The notes beneath the pieces are model-generated. The model was not told the DNA's origin and searched no databases. It saw nothing but the letters and a program-made list of their open reading frames with translations. A DNA stretch of 25,664 nucleotides, taken from NCBI GenBank assembly GCA_964541215.1, contig CAZIPP010000012.1, positions 1 through 25,664 of the forward strand. The letters run 5' to 3'. Shown here piece after piece: positions 1-8,230 of the stretch. The position numbers and the translations under genes were made by a program. Position 1 is the stretch's first letter. Every line of letters begins with the position of its first letter. The stretch is from SIG469 sp964541215. GTDB lineage: Bacteria; Bacillota; Clostridia; Oscillospirales; Oscillospiraceae.

Positions 1-26
1 GGCATTTCACGACTCAGCTGATCATT

Positions 27-61
27 TCACCCCCGGCTAAATAGCCGGGGGTGAGTTTTTT
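27..61 (+). terminator. Rho-independent terminator of a converging gene left of the window
   Basis: A perfect 12-bp stem (27-38 with 43-54) has a 4-base loop and is followed on the plus strand by GTTTTTTA. The T-run exists only on the plus side, so the hairpin terminates a plus-strand gene lying to the left. A plausible reading-frame end (stop TGA at 19-21) precedes it, but too little of that gene is visible to call. The T-run touches the stop codon of spoIVA (60-62). The same hairpin could also stop spoIVA transcripts coming the other way, though without a U-tract it would be a weak stop for them. Confidence 0.8.
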
Positions 62-1535
62 ACAGTATTATGCAGATAAGTCCGCCGCTGCCTTCGTTGA
101 TTATGCGGCAAAGTGTATCTCTGAGCTTCAATCTTGCTTCATCAGGCATCTTCTTGAGTTTTGAGTTTAGCCCTTCGTTTACAAGTTCAAACAGGGATTT
201 GCCAAATATGTTTGACTGCCATAGTTTTTCCGTGTCCTCTTCAAATTCGCTGAGCAGATAATTTACAAGCTCCTGAGATTGTTTTTCACTGCCTACGATC
301 GGACTGATCTCCGCTTCAATATCCGCCCTTATCATATGGATAGAAGGTGCCGACGCTTTCAGCTTTACTCCGTAACTGCCGCCGCTTTTGATTATCTCAG
401 GTGTTTGCAGCGTCATCTCGTCAGTGTCCGGCATTACGATCCCATATCCGACCGCTCTTACCTGCTCCAGCGCTCCGGCTACTTTTGCGTAATCTTTCTT
501 GATGCTTGCCATCTCGGACATCATTGCCATCAGATCTCCGTCACAGGTCACTTCAACGCCTGTTTCATCAGACAGTGTTTTATAAAACAGTTCTCTTGGC
601 ATTTCAACAGTAATTGCGGCTATGCCTTTTGCCAAATCAGTTGCGCTCATTTCACAGTATTTCACATTTTCAAGCGTCCTTACAGCGGCTGCAGCCTTCT
701 CCGCATCTTTAAGTCTTGCAATGTCGGACGCTACATTCAGCAGTCTTTCATATATCTCTGCTTTCATGCCATTGTCATAAGCCAGTGCATCCACCCAATC
801 AGGCAGGAAGACCTGCATTTCTGTCATGGGGAACTCCATCAACATGCTTCCAAAAATATCAAGTATGTCTGACTCATCAAGTTCAAGGCAATTTACCGCA
901 AGGCAGGAAACTCCGTGCTTCTTTTCAATGTCTTTTTTAATGTTCTTTGCTGTTTGAGAGCCGGGGTCAGCAGTATTTAGAAGAACCATAAAGGGTTTTC
1001 CCAGTTTTTTCAGTTCACTAATTGTTTTATTCTCTGCTTCAATATAGCTCTCTCTAGGCAGTTCCGTAATACTGCCATCAGTGGTCATAACTATCCCTAC
1101 TGTGCTGTGATCATTGATCACTTTTTTGGTACCTGTTTCGGCCGCTTCGTTCATAGTTACCTCATGGTCAAACCATGGAGTTGTGACCATTCTCGGCACC
1201 CCTTCTTCCGTTTGACCGATCGCCCCATCAACAAGATAGCCAACACTATCGATCAGTCTGACTCTGGCTTTTGCTTTGCCAAAGCTTACAGTCACCGCTT
1301 CCTCGGGAACAAATTTCGGTTCCATCGTCATTACTGTTCTTCCTGAACCGCTTTGAGGCAGCTCATCTTTTGCTCTCTCTCTTTTATATACATTGTCAAT
1401 GTTGGGGATAACTATTGTTTCCATAAACTTTTTGATAAAAGTTGATTTTCCCGTCCTTACAGGTCCTACCACTGCAATATATATGTCTCCACCTGTGCGG
1501 GCAGCGATATCTTCGTACAGTCTGCTGTGTTCCAC
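60..1535 (-). CDS. spoIVA: Stage IV sporulation protein A, spore coat morphogenetic ATPase
   Basis: SpoIVA builds the basement layer of the spore coat around the forespore in the mother cell, polymerising at the cost of ATP. The protein is 491 aa, against 492 in B. subtilis. A Walker A motif GPVRTGKS lies at residues 24-31 with Lys30, the same position as in B. subtilis. A Walker B-like RLIDSVGYLV segment follows, and the family's hydrophobic end GGLICIIL is intact. The start is GTG at 1535, with AAGGAGG seven bases upstream. It lies 34 bases downstream of sipL with no terminator between, so the two are probably one mother-cell operon. Family membership is certain by sequence pattern; the assembly role is known from the family. 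Confidence 0.97.
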   Translation of the reverse strand: MEHSRLYEDIAARTGGDIYIAVVGPVRTGKSTFIKKFMETIVIPNIDNVYKRERAKDELPQSGSGRTVMTMEPKFVPEEAVTVSFGKAKARVRLIDSVGYLVDGAIGQTEEGVPRMVTTPWFDHEVTMNEAAETGTKKVINDHSTVGIVMTTDGSITELPRESYIEAENKTISELKKLGKPFMVLLNTADPGSQTAKNIKKDIEKKHGVSCLAVNCLELDESDILDIFGSMLMEFPMTEMQVFLPDWVDALAYDNGMKAEIYERLLNVASDIARLKDAEKAAAAVRTLENVKYCEMSATDLAKGIAAITVEMPRELFYKTLSDETGVEVTCDGDLMAMMSEMASIKKDYAKVAGALEQVRAVGYGIVMPDTDEMTLQTPEIIKSGGSYGVKLKASAPSIHMIRADIEAEISPIVGSEKQSQELVNYLLSEFEEDTEKLWQSNIFGKSLFELVNEGLNSKLKKMPDEARLKLRDTLCRIINEGSGGLICIIL

Positions 1536-1569
1536 GATTATTCCTCCTTGATGATATTATCCGCTATGA

Positions 1570-3102
1570 TCAAATGCCCGCGGTGGTTCCGCTCGATTTT
1601 GGTATCAAAATCATCCTGCCGCCTATCTCACCGTCTTCAATGCCGTTTACTGCCTTGATATCTGACATCTTTGCTCCATACTTCCTGGCTATATGCCAGA
1701 TATCCCCTTCTGCCCTTGTAAGGATCGCAGATGGTCTGCTTTTTTTGTCAATAGCCTCATCACTGATCTCACCATCGACAAGTATATTGGGAGACTGCTT
1801 TGCTGTGCAAACAAAACAGAACTCCAGTTCCGCGCTCAGTTCGATCTCTCCGCCGCTGACTGTACCCGTTGCCGGAACCACTATCTCGCAGGCAACATCG
1901 ACCTGAGCATTTGGTGCAAGCTCCAATTCTGCCTGTGCATCCAGCTTTTTCCGCTGCGTTTTTACGCATCCATTTTGATCAATATAGATCACCGAAGCTT
2001 CCAGATTTTGCTTGGCTTTGACTCGTCCGCCTTCGGTGGTGACCTCACGCTTGGGCAAGGTTAGCGATGCTGCCAGGACTCTCGACGGCTGACCATCTGC
2101 CGAGATACGCTCTCTTACATTACGCCGAAGTGTTTTGTTGTCCAGCAAGGAAGTCAATTCCATGAGTTCAGTTGTTGCAGTGGTCTCATAATCTGTACTG
2201 TAAAAATCAAGTACCGGCTTTATTATTTGCTGACCGGATACTATTGCCTGAGCCAGAACATTCATATTCAGCTCCAGTCTGCGGAGGTTTTCGGAATAGT
2301 CGTCAAGTATCTCCAGTTCGCAGCTTGTCATCGACAGGCAAAGCCATGGAATGTCGCTTTCTTCAATTCCGTCTATATCGATTATCTGAGAAAACGGCAT
2401 ATTGAACTCTGCGTTTTCAATGCCACCATCAGTCGCGGAATATATTGCGCTTATATCTGCCTCTCCTTTAAACACAAGCTTTGTTCCGACCAGTTTTTTG
2501 TCAGTGACTTTCAGAGTTACTGAAGGGGCTAACATCTGACCAAAACTTGGTTTCCTATCCTCAAGTTGAAGTTCATCTGATATTGTGAAGTTCTTTTCTT
2601 TAACAGCTTTAGTTATGAGTATTGGATATTCTCCACACTGTATCTCAAGATCGCGATCGCTCTCAATACCATCGCAGTATACCTGTTCAGTATTATTCAT
2701 CACTGTGCAGGCTACACTGATGGATGCTTTTACCTGAAGCTTCCTTGAATTAATTACTTTTCCCTCGCAGGAGATGATCCTTGGCTGCGCTATGATATTC
2801 GAGCTTTCATTTATAGCGGCATTGGGCATCTCAATTGAATATGGAAGTACAGCTGACATTGATCTCATCTCATTATCCACAGTTTGATACATGACCCAAA
2901 CCTTTGCTGAGCCGCTTATTACTGCCTTGCCTGACATGCATTCCTTGGATCTTACCATTACAGATCCGCTGCTTCCGCATATGCGCTCAGCATCGGGCCA
3001 TGAATCGGGAACTATAACGTCACAAGCTTCTTCAGTAACAATATCTGTTATCACAGCCGGACAATAGTTTTCAAAGTGTTGCTTTTTCATACTCAGTACC
3101 AT
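1570..3102 (-). CDS. sipL: SipL-type spore coat protein: DUF3794 repeats plus C-terminal LysM
   Basis: This looks like SipL, the SpoIVA-interacting protein of clostridia. Most of the chain is beta-rich DUF3794-type sequence. The last ~50 residues form a LysM domain (about 458-504 of 510; key segments GDIWHIARKYG and GGRMILIP). In Clostridioides difficile the SipL LysM binds SpoIVA and the protein anchors coat to forespore, functionally replacing Bacillus SpoVID. Here the gene is directly upstream of spoIVA, which supports the assignment. A longer reading from GTG at 3111 is possible, but its codon overlaps the Shine-Dalgarno AAAGGAG. ATG at 3102, eight bases after that motif, is the better start (510 aa). 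DUF3794 proteins also occur outside spore coats, so the exact name rests partly on context. Confidence 0.88.
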   Translation of the reverse strand: MVLSMKKQHFENYCPAVITDIVTEEACDVIVPDSWPDAERICGSSGSVMVRSKECMSGKAVISGSAKVWVMYQTVDNEMRSMSAVLPYSIEMPNAAINESSNIIAQPRIISCEGKVINSRKLQVKASISVACTVMNNTEQVYCDGIESDRDLEIQCGEYPILITKAVKEKNFTISDELQLEDRKPSFGQMLAPSVTLKVTDKKLVGTKLVFKGEADISAIYSATDGGIENAEFNMPFSQIIDIDGIEESDIPWLCLSMTSCELEILDDYSENLRRLELNMNVLAQAIVSGQQIIKPVLDFYSTDYETTATTELMELTSLLDNKTLRRNVRERISADGQPSRVLAASLTLPKREVTTEGGRVKAKQNLEASVIYIDQNGCVKTQRKKLDAQAELELAPNAQVDVACEIVVPATGTVSGGEIELSAELEFCFVCTAKQSPNILVDGEISDEAIDKKSRPSAILTRAEGDIWHIARKYGAKMSDIKAVNGIEDGEIGGRMILIPKSSGTTAGI

Positions 3103-3128
3103 GTTGTCCACTCCTTTGGTTTTTGTAC

Positions 3129-3158
3129 AACATATTACCTTCCGGAAAAAAATATTCC
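3129..3158 (-). promoter_or_regulatory. Candidate sigma-E promoter of sipL-spoIVA
   Basis: On the minus strand GGAATATT (3158-3151) matches the sigma-E -35 pattern GKMATATT exactly. After a 14-base spacer comes AATATGTT (3136-3129), which matches only 4 of 8 positions of CATACAMT. The predicted start near 3122 would leave a ~20-base leader with the sipL Shine-Dalgarno correctly placed. SpoIVA and SipL are mother-cell proteins under sigma-E in known species, so the location makes sense. The -10 is weak and the call is an inference. Confidence 0.42.
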
Positions 3159-3197
3159 GGCTTGTTCAAAAATCAGAAAGACTTTCAAACCAGCCGG
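3146..3197 (-). terminator. Possible terminator after the small membrane ORF
   Basis: On the minus strand an imperfect stem (3192-3197 CCGGCT pairing with 3157-3162 AGCCGG, with further interrupted pairing inside) is followed by AATATTTTTTT (to 3146). It sits just after the stop codon of the 48-aa gene. Its U-tract overlaps the proposed sigma-E -35 of sipL. The stem is short and the loop large, so this is only a moderate candidate. Confidence 0.35.
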
Positions 3198-3204
3198 AAC
3201 GGTA

Positions 3205-3351
3205 CTATTTTCCTGTTATGAGAAGAAATCCGATAACTGCGGCAATTATGGCAATAACTACTGTTCCGCATCCGCCAAAAAACAGTGATAACAGCAGTCC
3301 TGCCGCAACAGCAATGATCAGAATACCTGCAATGCATTGCCTGCAAAACAT
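3205..3351 (-). CDS. Small hydrophobic membrane protein, 48 aa
   Basis: Unrecognised mini-protein reading MFCRQCIAGILII... and ending FLLITGK. It has a short Cys/Arg start (CRQC), two hydrophobic stretches (about residues 8-25 and 29-45) separated by a Gly-rich FFGGCG turn, and a single Lys at the end, suggesting one or two membrane passes. The ATG at 3351 follows AGGGGAG at a good distance. That Shine-Dalgarno is, however, the 3' arm of the rsgA terminator hairpin, so translation from read-through mRNA would compete with the hairpin. Such tiny membrane proteins are common in clostridia (general knowledge). No function can be assigned. It lies between rsgA and the sporulation pair and has no obvious promoter of its own. 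Confidence 0.5.
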   Translation of the reverse strand: MFCRQCIAGILIIAVAAGLLLSLFFGGCGTVVIAIIAAVIGFLLITGK

Positions 3352-3385
3352 AAAAACTCCCCTGCATCAAAATATGCAGGGGAGT
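3351..3385 (-). terminator. Rho-independent terminator after rsgA
   Basis: A perfect 12-bp inverted repeat (3356-3367 with 3374-3385, six-base loop) is followed on the minus strand by TTTTT. It starts 18 bases after the rsgA stop codon and closes the long minus-strand gene run. The 3' arm plus T-run runs straight into the ATG of the 48-aa ORF and carries that ORF's Shine-Dalgarno. Confidence 0.88.
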
Positions 3386-3403
3386 TAATCAGTGTTACAC
3401 CAA

Positions 3404-4291
3404 TTAGTCTTTCTTCAGTTCCCAGGGCTTGATCAGTTTGGCCTGTTCCCAAAGTCTTACATAGCTTTCATGTCTTGTAGAACAGATAAGTCCATCTTCC
3501 AGCGCCTGCAAAACAGCGCAGCCTTTTTCTTTGGTATGGGAGCAGTTTACAAAGCGGCAATCATCGATATAATCCGCGAAGTCTATAAATCCAAGGGGAA
3601 GCCTGTCCGGAAGTATAGGATCCTCCTGATCTGCGTCAAAGGACGAGAATCCCGGAGTATCTGCTACATATGCACCGCAGCTGAGCGAGATAAGCTCAAC
3701 ATGACGAGTCGTATGTTTTCCTCGACCAAGCTTGTCGCTTACTTCATTGACCTTCAAATCGATCCCGGGCTCAATGCAATTGAGCAGACTTGATTTTCCA
3801 ACGCCTGAATTTCCTGTAAAAGCATTGATTTTCCCCTTTACAGCATCAATCAGTTCATCAGTTCCCTCGCCGGTCACTGCGCTGGTACGGATGACATGAA
3901 AACCAGACTTTGTATAAATGTCGTAAAGTTCATTAGCCGGGTCAACATCAGCTTTATTCAAGCATATCAGTACATCGACATCTTTGAGCTCCGCAATAAC
4001 AGATACTCTGTCGATAAGATAAGGGTCTGTAACGGGAATTACTGCCGAAGCAATGATAACAAGCTGATCTATGTTTGCAACCGCAGGGCGAACAAAAGCA
4101 TTTTTGCGTGGGGATATACCCATAACATAGCCTTTGCCGTTTCCCTGAACTTCAATTTCTGCCAGATCACCTACCAACGGTGATGTTCCATCAAGGCGGA
4201 ACTTACCTCTGGCACGGCATTCTATCAAACCGTCATCAGTTTGAACATAGTAAAATCCGCTGAGCGCCTTGATAATTCTTCCTTTTATCAT
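3404..4291 (-). CDS. rsgA: Ribosome small-subunit-dependent GTPase RsgA
   Basis: RsgA (YloQ/CpgA, YjeQ in E. coli) is a circularly permuted GTPase that checks late 30S ribosomal subunit maturation. An N-terminal OB-fold region is followed by G4 NKAD (residues 112-115), G1 GNSGVGKSS (160-168) and G3 DTPG (211-214), in the permuted order that defines the family. A zinc knuckle follows (C245, C250, H252, C258). The start is ATG at 4291, sharing one base with the prkC stop (TGATG), so translation is coupled; a TTG one codon earlier is possible but unneeded. It sits downstream of stp-prkC as in most Firmicutes; in B. subtilis PrkC phosphorylates this protein. Confidence 0.96.
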   Translation of the reverse strand: MIKGRIIKALSGFYYVQTDDGLIECRARGKFRLDGTSPLVGDLAEIEVQGNGKGYVMGISPRKNAFVRPAVANIDQLVIIASAVIPVTDPYLIDRVSVIAELKDVDVLICLNKADVDPANELYDIYTKSGFHVIRTSAVTGEGTDELIDAVKGKINAFTGNSGVGKSSLLNCIEPGIDLKVNEVSDKLGRGKHTTRHVELISLSCGAYVADTPGFSSFDADQEDPILPDRLPLGFIDFADYIDDCRFVNCSHTKEKGCAVLQALEDGLICSTRHESYVRLWEQAKLIKPWELKKD

Positions 4292-6399
4292 CAACTAAAA
4301 TCCACCACGTCAGAATACTTCAAAATATCATCAAAATAGATGTCCATAAACTGTTGACCGGTTCCGGAAATGGGACAAGTAAGGAAATCACTGTCACACA
4401 AAACAACATCCTCATAAACTGTTTCCTGATTCAGCTTAACTGTTACCTTAACAGATGCCACATCCTGAGGCAGTTTTATAATAACATCACGCTGAACGGG
4501 TACTTGAGTTTCCCCATCAGACGGAAGAATTATATCGCTTCCGCTCACAGGAGGATTATCGCCAGATGATTCCGGTTTTATGGGTGTAGATCCTTCGCTG
4601 TTATCCGCAGACGAAGACTCATCTTCTTCAGAAGCATCATCGCTCTTCTCAGGATCATCAGTCTCATCAGGCTCAGCAGGTCCCAGGCTGATATAGAGGT
4701 TGACACTGGTTCCCGGAGCAACAGTAGTCCCGTGCTCAACGCTCTGGAAATACACTGTTCCAACAGGCATATCATCATTTTCAAACTCCCGGACTTCTCC
4801 AAGCTTAAGACCGGAATCCAGCAGTGATATCTCAGCTTCGACCTCTGTAAGACCGATAAGGCTGGGCATTACCACGGTCTCCTCCTTGGGACCAAGACTG
4901 ACGACCAGCGTTATTTTATCGCCATCGTGAAGTATCGTATTGGCAGTTGGGTCAGTTCTGATAACGTATCCCTCAACATAGTCGGAATATTCCTGCTCCA
5001 GCACCAGATCGATCATTACCGACAACGAATCCAGTGTCATCATGGCAACCTGCTGCTGAGTGTTGACTACATCAGGCATAGTATCTATGTTCTCACCTGA
5101 ACTGACAGTCAGCTTTATGGTTGCTCCTGATTTGACTTCCCTGCCCGATTCGGGATTCTGGCTCATTACGACACCGGCAACATAGTCGTCACTGCTTCTG
5201 GTCGCCTCAAGTTCAATATTAAAGTCAGGATAATCATCGTTAGAGATGGCGTCATAGTTCACGCCAACAAACTGAGGTACGATCACGCTCTTACTCTGAC
5301 TAAAGATATCATCAAACAGGAAATCTGACAGAAAATATACCAAACCTCCTATAAATACAAGAATGCACAAAACTGCCGCTAAAATACCGGTTTTCTTTTT
5401 CTTCTCTTCTTTCTTCTTTTTACTGCCTACGGCACTCTTATCAGAGCTGATTTTCTTTTCTGTTTTAGGCTTTTCAAAATTCTTCTTTTCTGTTGACTCA
5501 GGACTCTTTGCGACCGGTACAGTATTCTTTGAATCATTCTGGATAAGCTGCTTAGGCTGATCAAAGTTGATATCAGGATCCTTACGAAAAGCTTCCAGAT
5601 CCTCATACATATCAGAAGCAGAAGCATAACGTTTATTCAAATCAGCAGTCATTGCCTTCATAGCGATATATTCAAGACCGCCGGGTATATCGTCGGCTAT
5701 CTCATGAGGCAGCACCGGAGTCGAATTAATGTGTGCAATAGCTACCGCAACCGGAGACTCACCATCATAAGGCAGGCGTCCTGTCATCATTTCGTACATA
5801 ACAACGCCCAAAGAATATATGTCTGTTCTGGCATCAAGCTGGCTTCCTCTCGCCTGCTCGGGAGATATATAATGTACGGAACCCAATGCCTCCTGGGTAA
5901 GGGTGTGCTGCGATGTTGTAAATCGCGCAATACCAAAATCAGCTACCTTAACGCTGCCGTCTCTCAGTACCATTATATTATGGGGCTTTATGTCACGGTG
6001 AATAACGCCCCTGCTATGAGCATGTTCCAGAGCTTTTGCAATGAGTGTAGCAAAATGAAGTGTCTCTCTCCAGCCTAATCTTCCTCGCTTGAGCATATAA
6101 TCTTTCAAAGACATGCCATCGATAAGCTCCATAACGATATATTCCAGTCCTTCGGAGCGGCTAACATCGTAAACAGAGACAATATTCGGATGAGAAAGCA
6201 TTGCGACAGCTCTTGATTCTGTTTCAAATCTGCGCTTAAAATCAGCATCTTTGGAATATTCTTCTTTTAGTATTTTAACAGCTACAAGACGGTTGAGCCT
6301 GTGGCATCGCGCTTTATACACTACTGCCATTCCGCCAAAACCGATAGGTTCAAGCAGCTCATATCTGCCGTCAAGCAGCATTCCTGTATATTTGTCCAT
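4291..6399 (-). CDS. prkC: Membrane Ser/Thr protein kinase with PASTA domains (PrkC/Stk1)
   Basis: Receptor-type Hanks kinase sensing peptidoglycan fragments or lipid II. The cytoplasmic kinase domain (about 12-270) has Lys42, Glu61, HRD 134-136, DFG 154-156 and the activation segment GSVHYISPEQARG, so it should be active. A charged, Lys-rich juxtamembrane region (~300-336) leads to one transmembrane helix (338-360). Outside are three PASTA repeats (about 371-435, 439-503, 508-574), then an acidic Ser/Glu/Asp-rich linker (~575-640) and a C-terminal ~55-residue extra segment that is not PASTA. The gene has AAAGGGGG before its ATG, lies 18 bases after stp and overlaps rsgA. Kinase and phosphatase are thus co-expressed. 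The family is known to control growth, cell wall metabolism and spore germination. Confidence 0.96.
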   Translation of the reverse strand: MDKYTGMLLDGRYELLEPIGFGGMAVVYKARCHRLNRLVAVKILKEEYSKDADFKRRFETESRAVAMLSHPNIVSVYDVSRSEGLEYIVMELIDGMSLKDYMLKRGRLGWRETLHFATLIAKALEHAHSRGVIHRDIKPHNIMVLRDGSVKVADFGIARFTTSQHTLTQEALGSVHYISPEQARGSQLDARTDIYSLGVVMYEMMTGRLPYDGESPVAVAIAHINSTPVLPHEIADDIPGGLEYIAMKAMTADLNKRYASASDMYEDLEAFRKDPDINFDQPKQLIQNDSKNTVPVAKSPESTEKKNFEKPKTEKKISSDKSAVGSKKKKEEKKKKTGILAAVLCILVFIGGLVYFLSDFLFDDIFSQSKSVIVPQFVGVNYDAISNDDYPDFNIELEATRSSDDYVAGVVMSQNPESGREVKSGATIKLTVSSGENIDTMPDVVNTQQQVAMMTLDSLSVMIDLVLEQEYSDYVEGYVIRTDPTANTILHDGDKITLVVSLGPKEETVVMPSLIGLTEVEAEISLLDSGLKLGEVREFENDDMPVGTVYFQSVEHGTTVAPGTSVNLYISLGPAEPDETDDPEKSDDASEEDESSSADNSEGSTPIKPESSGDNPPVSGSDIILPSDGETQVPVQRDVIIKLPQDVASVKVTVKLNQETVYEDVVLCDSDFLTCPISGTGQQFMDIYFDDILKYSDVVDFS

Positions 6400-6418
6400 T
6401 GGATTCCCCCCTTTCGGG

Positions 6419-7135
6419 TTACAGTTCTATAATAAGTATGGTAACGTTATCTGTTGCGCCGCGTTCAAATGTAAGATCCATGAGCGCTCTGCAGCTAACT
6501 TCATCGGCACCTTTGATCAGCTGGCGGATCTCCTGATCTGCAATGAGATTTGAAAGTCCGTCAGAACACAGCACGATAAACCCGCCAAGATACGGGTCTA
6601 TCTCAAAAATGTCGCAGATAACAGTTTCCTCGGTGCCAAGAGCTCTGGTAATGAGATTCCTTCTGGGATGAGTTTTTGCCTGTTCGGGAGTGATCTCACC
6701 CTTTTCAATAAGCCCGGCAACCAAAGAGTGGTCATAAGTGATCTGATAAATATTGCCTTTGTATATATGATAGGCTCGGCTGTCTCCGATGTTGGCAACC
6801 ATTACATTGTCATCAGATACAACAGCAGCGACAAGAGTCGTACCCATGCCGGAAAGCAGAGGGTTTCTGGCAGCCGCTTCAAAAACGATCTCATTTGCTG
6901 CGCGACATGCCTTTTCTATCGCCAGATGACGTTCTGTTCCCTTCATCAATTCTGCATCCAAAGCTTCAACAAAACCGTCAACCGCAAAAGTGCTTGCTAC
7001 ATTTCCGGCGTTATGACCGCCCATACCATCACAAACAACGCAGCATTCACTATTATCCGAAAGCGTAACGATTCTGTATGCATCCTGATTCTCAGTGCGA
7101 ACCAGACCTTTATCAGTCATACCAAAGGCTTTCAT
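6419..7135 (-). CDS. stp: PP2C-type Ser/Thr protein phosphatase (PrpC/Stp)
   Basis: Metal-dependent phosphatase that reverses PrkC phosphorylation. PP2C motifs are all present: RTENQD near the N-terminus, CDGMGGH (Asp36-Gly37), GDSRAY, LCSDGLSN (Asp191) and DNVT (Asp229), which supply the Mn-binding acids. No membrane segment is seen. I place the start at ATG 7135 (238 aa) because GGTGATC (7145-7139), complementary to the 16S rRNA tail, sits three bases before it. An ATG four codons upstream (7147) has no good ribosome site. The gene follows rlmN by about 60 bases and precedes prkC, the classical phosphatase-kinase pair. Confidence 0.94.
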   Translation of the reverse strand: MKAFGMTDKGLVRTENQDAYRIVTLSDNSECCVVCDGMGGHNAGNVASTFAVDGFVEALDAELMKGTERHLAIEKACRAANEIVFEAAARNPLLSGMGTTLVAAVVSDDNVMVANIGDSRAYHIYKGNIYQITYDHSLVAGLIEKGEITPEQAKTHPRRNLITRALGTEETVICDIFEIDPYLGGFIVLCSDGLSNLIADQEIRQLIKGADEVSCRALMDLTFERGATDNVTILIIEL

Positions 7136-7198
7136 ACCGATCACCATGACTTTGCAAAAGCAAAAGTATCCTTTCTAAGCAGTTGCGAATAAAGCGCA

Positions 7199-8230
7199 TT
7201 ATGCGCCATGTCTTCTTCGAAGCTGTCCGCACGCAGCATCGATGTCTCCACCAAGACTTCGTCTGACAGTCGCTGTAACACCCTTGCTTTCCAGATATTG
7301 CTGAAAAGCTTTAACTGTTTCGGGAGCGCTTGGTTTCAGTGGACTCTCATCCACATTATTGAGCGGTATCAGATTGACGTGAGACGGCATTCCCTTGAGC
7401 AAAGCCACAAGCTCAGCAGCATTTTCAATGCTGTCATTCACATCTTTTATCATTGCATATTCAAAAGAAATGCGTCTGCCTGTTTTTTCAAAGTAGCTGC
7501 GGCAGGAGCCTATAAGGCGCTGCACATTAAATCCTCTGTTCACAGGCATGATCGCGCTTCTGATCTCATCATTCGGAGCATGAAGAGATACGGACAGCGT
7601 GAGCTGAAGATCACGGTCAGCCAGCTTGTCAATTCTGTCTGCAAGACCGCACGTGGAAAGAGAAATATGCCGCATACCGATGTTCATACCTTCAGAACTA
7701 TTTACCAGGGAAAGAAACTTCATAACATTGTCATAGTTATCAAGCGGTTCTCCGGTGCCCATCAGCACAATATTGGATATCTTTTTTCCCGAATCCTTCT
7801 GCCCAAACATTACCTGATCGAGCATTTCTGATGGCTCAAGGTCTCTGACTTTTCCGTTGAGGGTAGACGCACAGAATGCGCACCCCATGCGGCATCCGAC
7901 CTGAGACGAAATGCATATGGTATTCCCGTGGTGATAACTCATCACAACCGATTCTATATAGGTATCGTCTCTGAGTTTCCACAGATATTTTATAGTGCCA
8001 TCAAGTTTTGATACCTGCTTTCTGACAGCAACAGGTACATTTATATAATACTTTTCTTCCAACGCACTGCGAAGCTGCTTCGGCAAGTTGCTCATTTCAT
8101 CAAAGGATTCAACCGCTTCATGCAGCCATTTATAAACCTGACCTGCTCTGTATTTTGGTTGATCCATCTCGGCAAAAGCAAGTTTCAGTTCGTCAAGAGT
8201 TAAAGACTTAATATCAATTTTGTCGATCAT
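7199..8230 (-). CDS. rlmN: 23S rRNA (adenine2503-C2)/tRNA (A37-C2) methyltransferase RlmN
   Basis: Radical-SAM dual-specificity methylase that methylates A2503 of 23S rRNA and A37 of some tRNAs. The cluster motif CxxxCxxC is at C113, C117 and C120. GTGEPLDNYDNV marks the SAM-binding region, and the second catalytic cysteine is C334 in the tail DIDAACGQLRRR. At 343 aa it is of normal length. It overlaps the stop of rsmB by four bases (ATGA), so the two rRNA-modifying enzymes are coupled. The resistance relative Cfr methylates C8 of the same base, but context and sequence style fit RlmN. Confidence 0.96.
   Translation of the reverse strand: MIDKIDIKSLTLDELKLAFAEMDQPKYRAGQVYKWLHEAVESFDEMSNLPKQLRSALEEKYYINVPVAVRKQVSKLDGTIKYLWKLRDDTYIESVVMSYHHGNTICISSQVGCRMGCAFCASTLNGKVRDLEPSEMLDQVMFGQKDSGKKISNIVLMGTGEPLDNYDNVMKFLSLVNSSEGMNIGMRHISLSTCGLADRIDKLADRDLQLTLSVSLHAPNDEIRSAIMPVNRGFNVQRLIGSCRSYFEKTGRRISFEYAMIKDVNDSIENAAELVALLKGMPSHVNLIPLNNVDESPLKPSAPETVKAFQQYLESKGVTATVRRSLGGDIDAACGQLRRRHGA

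Noticed and set aside
279..872. 197-codon plus-strand frame inside spoIVA
   Set aside because: Antisense shadow: His/Cys/Arg-rich composition and no Shine-Dalgarno, opposite a certain gene.
7194..7206. Small palindrome GCGCA-TTA-TGCGC over the rlmN stop
   Set aside because: Five-base stem without a U-tract; too weak for a terminator and partly in coding sequence.
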